42,240 nucleotides of DNA from Pirellula sp. (GTDB lineage Bacteria; Planctomycetota; Planctomycetia; Pirellulales; Pirellulaceae). Of the stretch, positions 9,475 through 18,617 are shown one piece after another. Under the pieces are notes generated by a model, which saw only the letters and a list, made by a program, of their open reading frames with translations, made no database searches and was not told the DNA's origin. Numbering within the stretch: the stretch's first letter is position 1; every line of letters begins with the position of its first letter. The translations under genes were made by a program, and so were the position numbers. Where the stretch lies: NCBI GenBank assembly GCA_025459245.1, contig JALOQZ010000004.1:1-42240 (forward strand). Direction: 5' to 3'.

Positions 9475-9888
9475 CTAAATGCCAATCAAACATTCTTTGC
9501 GAAATCGTTTGATACGTTCGGCAAAGAAGCGAATCGAGTACAAGAGGGATTCTTGTTGGATAGGTTTATGCAGGTACTCGTCCGCCCCGAGAGCAAAGGC
9601 AGAATGAATTGCATTTGCCGATGGATGTGCGGTTAGAAAAATGACTTGAGAGAGGGGCGATCGCTCTTTGATCGTACGTAACAAGCCGAAGCCATTGATG
9701 TCAGGCATGTCCATATCGGTCAATACGATATCCCAATCGACATGCGAGATCAGCTCTTTCGCCTTAGCGGAATCCGATTCAGTGGTGATGGAAACCTCGT
9801 CACCAAGCCCGAGTCGTATCTGCTTTTCGATCAGCCTAATGAGACTTTTGTCGTCGTCGACAATAAATATTTTTATTGGATCAGTCAT
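9475..9888 (-). CDS. Response regulator (single REC domain)
   Basis: IKIFIVDDDKSLIRLIE...WDIVLTDMDMPDINGFGLLRTIKE...VIFLTAHP...YLHKPIQQESLL. Confidence 0.9.
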   Translation of the reverse strand: MTDPIKIFIVDDDKSLIRLIEKQIRLGLGDEVSITTESDSAKAKELISHVDWDIVLTDMDMPDINGFGLLRTIKERSPLSQVIFLTAHPSANAIHSAFALGADEYLHKPIQQESLLYSIRFFAERIKRFRKECLIGI

Positions 9889-9899
9889 AGGGCCATTCC

Positions 9900-11447
9900 T
9901 TAGTGAACGATCGAGTACTCGTTGGAGGTTTCATCAGCAAAGACCGGTTCCAATGGAACGCGTAGCTGAATTCGATTTTCATCGAGGGTGATGCTGACAG
10001 GCCAAGATCGCATTCTACGGCCTAAAGAACCACGCAATGATTGCAAGCAACCTGCAACCGATTCGTTTGCAAAGTGCTGGCCAAACGAAAGTTCGAAGAT
10101 AGTTTCGTTGTCTTGATGCGAAACGGTGATTGTCGAAGAACTATTCACAGGACGTGTGATCGATGTTTGCAACATGTATTCGTAAAAGACCATCGAAACC
10201 AAACGGGGTATGTAAAGAAAAGGACCTCGGTCGGGAAGACTGAGTCTGGGCAGTTCCGAATTTCCAATGACGGCGAATAGTTTTGACATCATCATCGCGA
10301 ATTCTTGCGAAGAAAAGCGGACTGCATGATGCGGTACCGAGTTCTCTAGGAACCAAGTAGCGTTAGCGAGCGATGATTCGCATTCGATGGAGTCCAGCGC
10401 CAGAGTTCCAACGAGTCCGAAGAGCGAAAACAAAGGGGTGAATCGTTCTGCGGCATCATCAAACAATCCAGAATCTGCCGAATTGAAGAATAGGAAACCT
10501 TTGGTCAGGCTACCCCGTCCGAGCGCCATGCAAATTCCGCTGTTGAGCCCGCTGTCAGCGAGGAGCGCAATCGACCTTTGCACGGGCATCTGTTGGGATC
10601 GAAATGATTCAATCACTCGATTGGATTCTCCAAAGACTCGCACCATGCCTGGTTTGAGAGAAAATAAGGAGCCTTTGGGATTCACAAAGCAAGAGTATCC
10701 TCGTCGCAGCCCATTCATACGGACTCGAGGTGATACGCAAGAATCGACAACGACCAGCTGATTCGTGGTTGCGACGCGAAGCGCCAAGCAGGTTCGATCA
10801 ACTCGGTGAAAGTGCTTGTGGCTTCGAAACAACTGCATGAGCCGATGAGCGCATCGATCGGCTGATAGGCCTGTTGCGATGTCTTCCGCCAACGTTGCTA
10901 ATTGGGAGACTGTCCAGGACTCCTCTTCGTAGCATGCGTTAAGCGGATCCAGTTTTTGCCGGTCATAGACATTGCTATCGGTGTGCTGGGGAGACAACGT
11001 GCGATTTCCGAATGTCTCTCCTGTTACATGGTTGGGTGCTTTCTCTCCCATCGGAATCGACGAGATACTCTTGAGGGTAAAAGAGGTTCGAAGTCGCTCG
11101 ATCGATTCTTCGATGGCTCCTCGGTCGAGTGCGTCTGGGCTGTTCAAAGCACCAAGAAGCGTTTGGAGAGCGAATGCAATGCTGTCCCGTTTTTCCGCTT
11201 CGCCGACCCCGGTTGCATAGCGTTTGAACGAGTTGTCGGATGATTGCGACGCATCGTTTGTCGCCACCGAGACCTCGAGAATCGCTCGGCAAAGCTTGAC
11301 CAAGATGGGAATACCGAGATAGGACGCCTCTGTTGCGATTTCGCCGATAGTTCGCTGCAATTCTGCGAGACATACCAAGTCAGAAGAGTCGCGGTAGCCG
11401 CTATGAGAAAATTTGCTTACGAAGTCAGTTTTTACGGAGTCGAACAT
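9900..11447 (-). CDS. Uncharacterised 515-aa protein in the chemosensory operon
   Basis: Long ORF, 11 bp from the receiver gene; no confident domain. The C-terminus is weakly GHKL-like without N/G boxes. Confidence 0.7.
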   Translation of the reverse strand: MFDSVKTDFVSKFSHSGYRDSSDLVCLAELQRTIGEIATEASYLGIPILVKLCRAILEVSVATNDASQSSDNSFKRYATGVGEAEKRDSIAFALQTLLGALNSPDALDRGAIEESIERLRTSFTLKSISSIPMGEKAPNHVTGETFGNRTLSPQHTDSNVYDRQKLDPLNACYEEESWTVSQLATLAEDIATGLSADRCAHRLMQLFRSHKHFHRVDRTCLALRVATTNQLVVVDSCVSPRVRMNGLRRGYSCFVNPKGSLFSLKPGMVRVFGESNRVIESFRSQQMPVQRSIALLADSGLNSGICMALGRGSLTKGFLFFNSADSGLFDDAAERFTPLFSLFGLVGTLALDSIECESSLANATWFLENSVPHHAVRFSSQEFAMMMSKLFAVIGNSELPRLSLPDRGPFLYIPRLVSMVFYEYMLQTSITRPVNSSSTITVSHQDNETIFELSFGQHFANESVAGCLQSLRGSLGRRMRSWPVSITLDENRIQLRVPLEPVFADETSNEYSIVH

Positions 11448-11534
11448 AATGGGATTCGCGGATTGGAAGGAGATATTGATGATGCAAAAGTGTCGCCAAG
11501 GAATATCCGTAGCGTCTACTAGAACCCGGATCGA

Positions 11535-11762
11535 TTAGTTGGTGATGTCATCATCATCGTCGTCATCGCTATCCTTGTTGTGTGAGCCATCGCAAAACGG
11601 CTTGCTCTTGCTCAATCCGCATCCGCAAAGAACGTGCATCTTCTTGCGTTTGTCTTGACAGAGGGGGCGTCCGTATTTGTCGACAATATTGCATTCCCCG
11701 TCGACGATGATGGGGCCTTTGGGATTGCAGCAGATCTTGGTACAGGTGTCAGTGGTTGCCAC
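11535..11762 (-). CDS. CDGSH-type iron-sulfur protein with poly-Asp tail
   Basis: HVLCGCGLSKSKPFCDGSH motif; C-terminus NKDSDDDDDDDITN. Confidence 0.85.
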   Translation of the reverse strand: MATTDTCTKICCNPKGPIIVDGECNIVDKYGRPLCQDKRKKMHVLCGCGLSKSKPFCDGSHNKDSDDDDDDDITN

Positions 11763-11836
11763 GGCTCGTGCTCCAGTGATGAGTTGATAAAGTTAGTTGC
11801 GATGAAACGATTCCCAGTTATTGGGATGTACAGGAA

Positions 11837-14248
11837 TTAAAACAGAGGGCGGAGAATATGAGCGGACCATCCGAGGCCTTCGTATTCTCTATATCCCTTG
11901 CTACGCGATGATCCGATGATGTAGTTCTGTCCATTAAAGTGGAGGACTCCCGATACCGATTCACCCACAGCTAACTCCCTGTGCTCGTTTGGAAGATCGG
12001 GAACGGCATGGAGAGCTACGACGGATGGGTCACTACTTTCAATGACTTCAAAGTTCTTATTCGTGTAGAAGGCAATACAGCCTGGTATTTTTTTGCCGTT
12101 CTTGTCCTTCGGAAGGCATGTTTTAAGGACTTTGCCCGATTCCGTTACCCAGTCGAACAAGCTTCCGATGACGCCGATAATCTCACCGTTTCGCGATCCG
12201 TTCTGGCGGATCGGTGCGGAGAAGATCAACGAAGGGCGATCATTTCGCTCCAGTTCGGTTTTTCCAACGTCTTGGACCGCGTATTCGCCACCGAGCTTGC
12301 TCTTCATAGCCCGAGTGAACCAAGGATGATCTGCAACACGTACATCCCGTAGGTCGGGAACGAGTTCCGGGGTTGAAGCTGCGATGAGGCGTCCCATTCG
12401 ATTGGAAACCACAATGTTTCTGTACATGGAGTAACTGCTATTGATATCCCCCAATCGCCTCATGGAGAGCTGAACGTTTTCATCCGTCGGTTCAGCAAGC
12501 GTCTTCCAAAGATACTGGTCCGTCGCCCACCATCGGATCGCAGCAGAGCGCTCGAAGAGACTTCTATCGATGAGGTCGATCGCTTGTTTCGAAAATGTTT
12601 CCAAGGTTTGCAGGTTCAAGCGGAGCTCACCAAAGGCCATTTCCCTAAGCAGCTCTTCCATTTTGCTAGTCGCAAAATCCCCAGTCTCTGTGATCTGTTC
12701 GAAAACCGGTCCCAGAGCAACTCCGCGCCGTCCAAGTTTCGAAGCGAAGACGATTCCATTCAAGGAAATAAGTTTGATCGATTGCTTATCGTCTTGAACC
12801 TTCACATACGTGTGTTTGTTGATTTCCGGAATCAATCGCGAACGCATAAGTTCATCGGGACTGATGCCATTAGTGTGGCATTGCGATTCGCTCGCGAAGA
12901 TGTCCGAGGTTGGCACGACGAGATGGCTGCTCCAGCCCAGTCCCGCAAAGTCTAGGTAACCATCGGACATTGCCGAGAAAATAGCTGATTCGCCGCCTTC
13001 AAAGCTCGCGTAGCTACTCATCGTTTCACCCGCCTGAAGTTTTCGGTGACTGCGAGGCAAGTGTGCTGGCTTACCGATTTCAATCAAATTCGAGTCGCTA
13101 GAGCCGACAACGATTCCATCTTTATCCGTAAAGAATGAGAACCAACCTTCCTTGATATCCCCGTTCTTCATTCTCGGCATGTAGTCTTCGAGGATGATTC
13201 GAGCTTCTTCTTCGAGATCGAAGAAGGCTCCGATGCTGCCGATGACAGGTGAGTCCGCAGTATTGAGATCGCGGAGCTTTGTACTGAAGACGAGGCTGTT
13301 GGATTCCTCGACGATGGAATGGTCGGTTTGGGCGATGGAATACTCTGTTGTATCATCATTCTGATGGCATCTGCGGAACCATTCCTCGCCATTGACGTTT
13401 GAACCGACCAGTTTGGCTCTGGTTTCCGCATTCGCATTGGCAACGATTGTGCCATCGGGAAGGACGATGACAAGATCCTTGTATATCGTGTAGGAATTAC
13501 GGATATCTTCGAGACGTGAGCAAGCGATGGTGATCCGTTCGTTGGCTTCTTCCAAGTTCTTCTTGACCTTGGCCAGCATATTCAGTGTACCTTCTTGGCT
13601 CTTTCCCATGCCAAGCTGCTCTGCTAGCGCGTCGGCTTTGGAGCGGAACTCTTCGTTCACTTTCTTGGAGAACATTAAGTCCCGTTTTCTTGTAAGAAAG
13701 CTCCGTACATCATCCACATAGCGAGTGATGTCCTTCATCGTCCAATTGGTCTCCAACGTTGGCACTTCAAATGCCGCCTTCGACGCATCGAGATACTCGT
13801 TGAGCTCATACAACTGCTTATCTAAGCTCTTGCTAATCTTATTGAGCTTCATCAAGCTCTCGATAAATGCACTTTCGAGAGACCACCATTGAACGTCGCA
13901 GGTTCTTTCCAGGAGTGTTCGATCGATCAAATTGACTTTGATGTAGGCTGTCGTGCAGTAAATAGATCGACAGAAGTCCTCTTTAGCGAGATAGAACTGA
14001 TCAAAAAGCTTCTTGGTGCCATCATGCAATTCGACCGCGAACGTTTCGACTCGTTCCATGAGGTCGGTGATTTGTTCTTGTTCCGTCGCGTTCTCGCTAA
14101 TCGCTGCGGCTGTACATTTTCCCTGGTTGCAAATGGGAGAGATACCGATTAGCTCGTTGATGATCTTCTCATAGAATTCGCGGTGATCGTTGGTGATCAA
14201 GGAGTTGAAAATACTGAACTTGTTTTCAGCAGTGCGTTCGGCGATCAT
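11837..14248 (-). CDS. Soluble tandem Cache-like sensor protein
   Basis: Two homologous modules: LIDRTLLERTCDVQWW...SYTIYKDLVIVLPDGTIVA...GLGWSSHLVVP and LIDRSLFERSAAIRWW...SYSMYRNIVVSNRMGRLIA...GLGWSAHILRP. No TM or MCP signalling domain seen. Confidence 0.8.
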   Translation of the reverse strand: MIAERTAENKFSIFNSLITNDHREFYEKIINELIGISPICNQGKCTAAAISENATEQEQITDLMERVETFAVELHDGTKKLFDQFYLAKEDFCRSIYCTTAYIKVNLIDRTLLERTCDVQWWSLESAFIESLMKLNKISKSLDKQLYELNEYLDASKAAFEVPTLETNWTMKDITRYVDDVRSFLTRKRDLMFSKKVNEEFRSKADALAEQLGMGKSQEGTLNMLAKVKKNLEEANERITIACSRLEDIRNSYTIYKDLVIVLPDGTIVANANAETRAKLVGSNVNGEEWFRRCHQNDDTTEYSIAQTDHSIVEESNSLVFSTKLRDLNTADSPVIGSIGAFFDLEEEARIILEDYMPRMKNGDIKEGWFSFFTDKDGIVVGSSDSNLIEIGKPAHLPRSHRKLQAGETMSSYASFEGGESAIFSAMSDGYLDFAGLGWSSHLVVPTSDIFASESQCHTNGISPDELMRSRLIPEINKHTYVKVQDDKQSIKLISLNGIVFASKLGRRGVALGPVFEQITETGDFATSKMEELLREMAFGELRLNLQTLETFSKQAIDLIDRSLFERSAAIRWWATDQYLWKTLAEPTDENVQLSMRRLGDINSSYSMYRNIVVSNRMGRLIAASTPELVPDLRDVRVADHPWFTRAMKSKLGGEYAVQDVGKTELERNDRPSLIFSAPIRQNGSRNGEIIGVIGSLFDWVTESGKVLKTCLPKDKNGKKIPGCIAFYTNKNFEVIESSDPSVVALHAVPDLPNEHRELAVGESVSGVLHFNGQNYIIGSSRSKGYREYEGLGWSAHILRPLF

Positions 14249-14718
14249 CCTATGGTCTCTCCAATTTGATACAGTATTTCGTCGATGAGTTTTTCAGTTG
14301 AAATCAGGGTAAAGTAGCGATCCTGCTTTTGAATCACCCCTTCAACAAAGGGTTGTTTCGTGTGAGCTGGGCTGGGGAATGTTTCATTCGATTCGATGGA
14401 AACAATTTGAGAGACCGAGTCAACGAGAAGGACAATAGGTTCCTCGAAGGCGGTCAATCCAATCTTCCTGGCCTCCTCCGCCAATCCGCTCTCTGTTTCC
14501 AGAAGCATCATTTCGCCGGGGCGATCGAGTGGTGGGAGTTCAAAGCAGGTCCGCATGTTTATCACCGCAGCGGTGCGTCCTCGAATATTGACCAATCCGT
14601 CGATTCGAGAATCGGCTCCCCAAACTTTGGTAATAGGGACCGCTTTAAAAAACTCCTCCACTTGCAAAGAGGGAACTGCAAAGGACTCTTCACCTAAAAC
14701 GAATGTTGCAAGCTGCAT
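14245..14718 (-). CDS. cheW: CheW-like coupling protein
   Basis: ATFVLGEESFAVPSLQVEEFFKAVPITKVWGADSRIDGLVNIRGRTAAVINMRTCFEL. Confidence 0.88.
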   Translation of the reverse strand: MQLATFVLGEESFAVPSLQVEEFFKAVPITKVWGADSRIDGLVNIRGRTAAVINMRTCFELPPLDRPGEMMLLETESGLAEEARKIGLTAFEEPIVLLVDSVSQIVSIESNETFPSPAHTKQPFVEGVIQKQDRYFTLISTEKLIDEILYQIGETIG

Positions 14719-14721
14719 GAA

Positions 14722-17700
14722 CTAAGCCCTCCCACTTCGTTTGATTTTGAGGCATTCCGCGACTGTGTTGCGGACTTGCATCTTGTCGATCTTGATGACG
14801 TAGCGATCGAACCCAACGCTCATCCCGCGTTTGCGATAATGGTCTTCCGAGAGGGTGGTCAGGGCGACCATAGGCAGCGTATCAAATCGGCGGTCGTCCC
14901 GTACCTTCATCGCGAATTCAAAGCCATCCATCCGTGGCATGTTGATATCCGAGATGATCAAGTTGTATCGGTTGGGCTCGTGCTGCAGCTTTTCCCAGGC
15001 TTCGAGTCCATCGTTGACAATCTCCACGTCCCACAAATCGGTTTTGACATATTGCTCGATAAGCTTTCGGAAGAAGAGGCTATCTTCTGCGACCAAGATT
15101 CGAGCATTGGTGATTTCGATTGGGGCCTGCGCTAGCTTCTCAGGAGCGTGCTTCTCAAACAGGCTGTAGAGATCGAGGATCATCACCAGTTTGTTGTTAT
15201 GGACAAAGGTTCCTAGGATCCCCTTGGAGTCATTGACTCGTGTTTCAAAGGTGTCGGCTACATCCACGACGGAGACGTCGGCACCTATGATTAATCCGAT
15301 CGGGAACGGGATAGCAGCTGCGCGGACCAAGCATAGGTCTTTGCGATCGGCTTCCATGCGACCAATAGGAAGGTACTTGTCGAGTCGCAGAATAGAGATG
15401 GTTTCCTGCTTGAGTTGCAGGTACTCCTTTTCTCCTACGGTCTTAATCTCCGTGGAGCGTATTCGTTCGATGATTGCGATCAGTTCTAACGGTATCGCGA
15501 AGTATTCGTTCGACGCATAGGAAAAGACCAGCATTTTCTGCGTTGCCACGCTTCCCTTGGAGACCTCTTCCATCGCCAAGGAATCGGCAGCGAGTTTACC
15601 CGTCTTTTGGCTTGGGTCCTCAAACTTGAGTCCCAGCTTCTGGACGATACCATTGATATCGAGTATGAGAGCGACGTGTCCCGTGCCTAGCACTGTGTGT
15701 CCTGAATACATCGTGCAGTTCTGAAGGAGCTTGGGGGTGCTGCGAACGATGATTTCGTTGATGCCTACGACGTTATCTACAATGGCTCCAAACAAATTTT
15801 TTCGGAACTGGAAGATAACGATGCACTGATTTCCGTCAGGAGGGGCGTCTTGATATTTGCTCTTGGCGTTCCCTTTTGGCTTGTCGCTTAATGAATGACC
15901 AGGCTCCGTCAATTCGAGTGTTTCATGGAGATCGACGATTGCGACTAATTGATCGCGAAGGTGGAAAACTGCTTGAGCATCCACTGACTGCAAACTCGCT
16001 TTGGCTTTCTCATCGAAGCGAATGATTTCGCTCACTGCCGTTTCGGGAATTGCGAATTGTTCACCATCCAGTTCGACGATGAGAGCTTTGGTAAGCGAGG
16101 ATGAGACCAACGCCTTTGCAAGTGGGAGAATGGCGGAGAACTTTGTCCCCTGCCCGACTGTCGTGCTTATGTCAATCGAGCCTCCGACCGCTTCGATATT
16201 ACTTTTCACGACATCCATACCGACGCCTCGGCCTGAGACGGCGGTCGCGGCTTCCTTGGTCGAAAAGCCGGGCTTGAAGATCAACATGATCTTCTCCTTT
16301 TCGGACATCCTGGCTGCTTCGTCAGCCGTGATCACACCTTTGCTCACGGCCTTTTTGCAAACGATGTCGGCGGAGATTCCACGGCCGTCATCCTCCACTT
16401 CGAGTATGATTTCGCCGCTTTGAATATAGGAACGAAGGAAGACATTCCCTTGGCGATTCTTGTTTGCCGCTTCTCGTTCCGCTGGGGTTTCTAACGCGTG
16501 ATCCATGCAGTTCCGGATCAGGTGGGTCAATGGATCGGCGAAGCTTTCAAGGATACTTCTGTCCAGTTCGAGGTGCCCACCTTCGATGTGGAGGGCAACT
16601 TCCTTTCCCAGTTGGCGTGATAGATCTCGAACAACCCGACGGTAACGTTCAAAAAGAGTTCCCGTCGTTTGCATTCGCGTAGCGATGATCTTCTCGTGAA
16701 CCCCCGAGATCGCTTGAGACAGAGTGCGAAACGCGATGTTGCCGTGAAAGTCGTATTGATTGAGCAGTTGATTGCGTGCCATCACCATCGTTCCGGTCCA
16801 CTCTAGCAGCTCATTCAATACTGCGACCGAAATACGCATCGATTGGTCAGCGGTGGCTTTCGCGCCCGCTGTGTTTTTCGCTCCATGCTCGGAGTCTGGC
16901 GTTTGATCGTCCTTATTCGGCTTTTTTGGTTCGAGGGAGGTCGTGGCGGCGGCAGCTGTTTCGTTGACAAGCTTCGGCGCAGAATCTGTGTTTGTATTGG
17001 AGGAAGCCTGCTCTCGTTGCGCTTTGGGATCGACCTTGATAACTTTGGAAGGTTCGATGTTCAAATAATTCGAAATCAAATCGCTGTCGAGCACTGTTTC
17101 GAAAACAAACTCGATAGGACCTTCCAAGGATGTGTCGATTTGCGCTGCATCGATACTGGATTCGATAATCCTCCCTACACTCGACAAGCCAGCAACAACC
17201 CCTTCTTTGATGTCGATTGCAGAATGAAGAGTTGCAAGATCCGTTTGGATTAAGAATAGGAAGAGCTTCGAATTCCAAGTTGCCTCGATCTTTTGCCAGT
17301 TGGGCGACCATGATGTCGCGTTTGTTCGAGTGGCTTTCTCGGCTGAAATGGATTCGCCGGTGCCGAGGACGGCTTCGAGTTTTCTAACGGCTTCCGATTG
17401 TGACAAATCCGCTTCAATCGTCGGACTGTTAAGCATCTGAGCGAGTTCGTCGACAGCTGCTAGAATCGCATCAACCACGGGCGGGGTCGCTTCGCGTTTT
17501 CCGCTCCTCACCTCGTCTAAAAGTGTTTCTGCAAGGTGGCTAAGCTTGACGAGATCGTCAAGAGACATATAGCCGCCGGTACCTTTCATCGTGTGAACCA
17601 CACGAAATACGCGATTGACGATCTCTTTGTCCGTCGCTCCCTGCGACTCGAGTGTCAAAAGGTCCTGTTCGATACTTTGTAGCCCTTGCAGACTTTCCGT

Positions 17701-17736
17701 GAGGAATTCCGCAAAGAGCTCTTGATCGATTTCCAT
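14722..17736 (-). CDS. cheA: CheA-type histidine kinase with two CheW-like domains and C-terminal REC
   Basis: Hpt VFRVVHTMKGTGGY; HATPase LIRNCMDHALETP...VEDDGRGI...SGRGVGMDVV; two CheW-like segments; REC LIISDINMPRMDGFEFAMKVRDD. Confidence 0.93.
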   Translation of the reverse strand: MEIDQELFAEFLTESLQGLQSIEQDLLTLESQGATDKEIVNRVFRVVHTMKGTGGYMSLDDLVKLSHLAETLLDEVRSGKREATPPVVDAILAAVDELAQMLNSPTIEADLSQSEAVRKLEAVLGTGESISAEKATRTNATSWSPNWQKIEATWNSKLFLFLIQTDLATLHSAIDIKEGVVAGLSSVGRIIESSIDAAQIDTSLEGPIEFVFETVLDSDLISNYLNIEPSKVIKVDPKAQREQASSNTNTDSAPKLVNETAAAATTSLEPKKPNKDDQTPDSEHGAKNTAGAKATADQSMRISVAVLNELLEWTGTMVMARNQLLNQYDFHGNIAFRTLSQAISGVHEKIIATRMQTTGTLFERYRRVVRDLSRQLGKEVALHIEGGHLELDRSILESFADPLTHLIRNCMDHALETPAEREAANKNRQGNVFLRSYIQSGEIILEVEDDGRGISADIVCKKAVSKGVITADEAARMSEKEKIMLIFKPGFSTKEAATAVSGRGVGMDVVKSNIEAVGGSIDISTTVGQGTKFSAILPLAKALVSSSLTKALIVELDGEQFAIPETAVSEIIRFDEKAKASLQSVDAQAVFHLRDQLVAIVDLHETLELTEPGHSLSDKPKGNAKSKYQDAPPDGNQCIVIFQFRKNLFGAIVDNVVGINEIIVRSTPKLLQNCTMYSGHTVLGTGHVALILDINGIVQKLGLKFEDPSQKTGKLAADSLAMEEVSKGSVATQKMLVFSYASNEYFAIPLELIAIIERIRSTEIKTVGEKEYLQLKQETISILRLDKYLPIGRMEADRKDLCLVRAAAIPFPIGLIIGADVSVVDVADTFETRVNDSKGILGTFVHNNKLVMILDLYSLFEKHAPEKLAQAPIEITNARILVAEDSLFFRKLIEQYVKTDLWDVEIVNDGLEAWEKLQHEPNRYNLIISDINMPRMDGFEFAMKVRDDRRFDTLPMVALTTLSEDHYRKRGMSVGFDRYVIKIDKMQVRNTVAECLKIKRSGRA

Positions 17737-17926
17737 GGCTACGAGATGCGTTGAGGTCCGTTGGGCAATGCTCTGGTACGACGTAGTACCGATTCGCGGT
17801 TAACAGATCATCCGCGATTCTTTGTGTATGCATGCACTCCAGCGGTGTGGATTGCAGACCATTGCAGCCTCAAACTTTCGTCTATCCGACTTTTCATAAC
17901 GTTGGACATCCGTCTTGTGTCCTAAA

Positions 17927-17990
17927 GCCTATCCGAAAACCATCGGAAACCGGCGCTAGCGTCAGAGCCGCGAATGGTTTTCGGATAGGT
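17927..17990. repeat. Dispersed inverted-repeat element, copy 3
   Basis: gcctatccgaaaaccatcggaaaccggcgctagcgtcagagccgcgaatggttttcggataggt. Confidence 0.85.
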
Positions 17991-18106
17991 TCGCATTTCG
18001 CAGGCCATTCGAGGTAGACGATGAGCCAAGAGGTGGCCTTTTATTTTCTGCAATCGGTGCAAATTATGGTTTATAAAAATTTGCTTGTCTGAGCATTGAA
18101 AGTCTT

Positions 18107-18124
18107 GGTGTAAACATTTACACC
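18107..18124. promoter_or_regulatory. Perfect palindrome, candidate operator upstream of the bilin block
   Basis: ggtgtaaa-ca-tttacacc, 34 bp upstream of the ATG at 18159; AT-rich tttataaaaat lies just upstream. Confidence 0.55.
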
Positions 18125-18158
18125 CAACGTCATCACTCGACTTGAAGGAAGTAGTCTC

Positions 18159-18614
18159 ATGGTGCCTTCATCTGATAACCGTGTACATCGTATGGTTCGG
18201 CGTCGCATACTGCATATCGACGATGATCCACATTTTCTGAAGCTCGTGCGGGCTTTTATGAAGAAGGACGGAGTAGAGTCGATTGGAATGCTGAATGCCG
18301 ATCAAGCAATCAAAATGCTCGGCGAGTATGGTATCCGAGTCGTCCTTCTCGATGTCGATTTGCCCAACGCCGATGGGTTGGAGATTCTGCGAGATATCAA
18401 AGCGTGGGACGCTGGAATTCAAGTTGTTATGTGCACGGGTATCATCACGATGAGGATTCTCGTTGAATCGATCCAACGTGGTGCAGAAGGAGTGATCTTC
18501 AAGCCCCACGCGACTCCGAAAGTCCTTATGGAATCGGTCTCCGATGCGTTCGCTAAGATCGATCGTCAGATGGAGGCCTTTGCTTGGTTGGAGAAGTTTG
18601 CAGTGCACGAGTGA
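18159..18614 (+). CDS. Response regulator (single REC domain)
   Basis: RRILHIDDDPHFLKLV...IRVVLLDVDLPNADGLEILRDIKAWDAGIQVVMCTG...VIFKPHATPKVL. Confidence 0.9.
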   Translation: MVPSSDNRVHRMVRRRILHIDDDPHFLKLVRAFMKKDGVESIGMLNADQAIKMLGEYGIRVVLLDVDLPNADGLEILRDIKAWDAGIQVVMCTGIITMRILVESIQRGAEGVIFKPHATPKVLMESVSDAFAKIDRQMEAFAWLEKFAVHE

Positions 18615-18617
18615 GAT

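Noticed and set aside
16001-16423. 140-aa + strand ORF (and many others between 14.7 and 17.3 kb on +)
   Set aside because: Antisense to the convincing cheA gene; composition is mirror-frame type and no motif is present.
18107-18124. PpsR/CrtJ operator interpretation of the palindrome
   Set aside because: The consensus is TGT-N12-ACA whereas this site is TGT-N8-ACA; it is kept only as a generic operator candidate.
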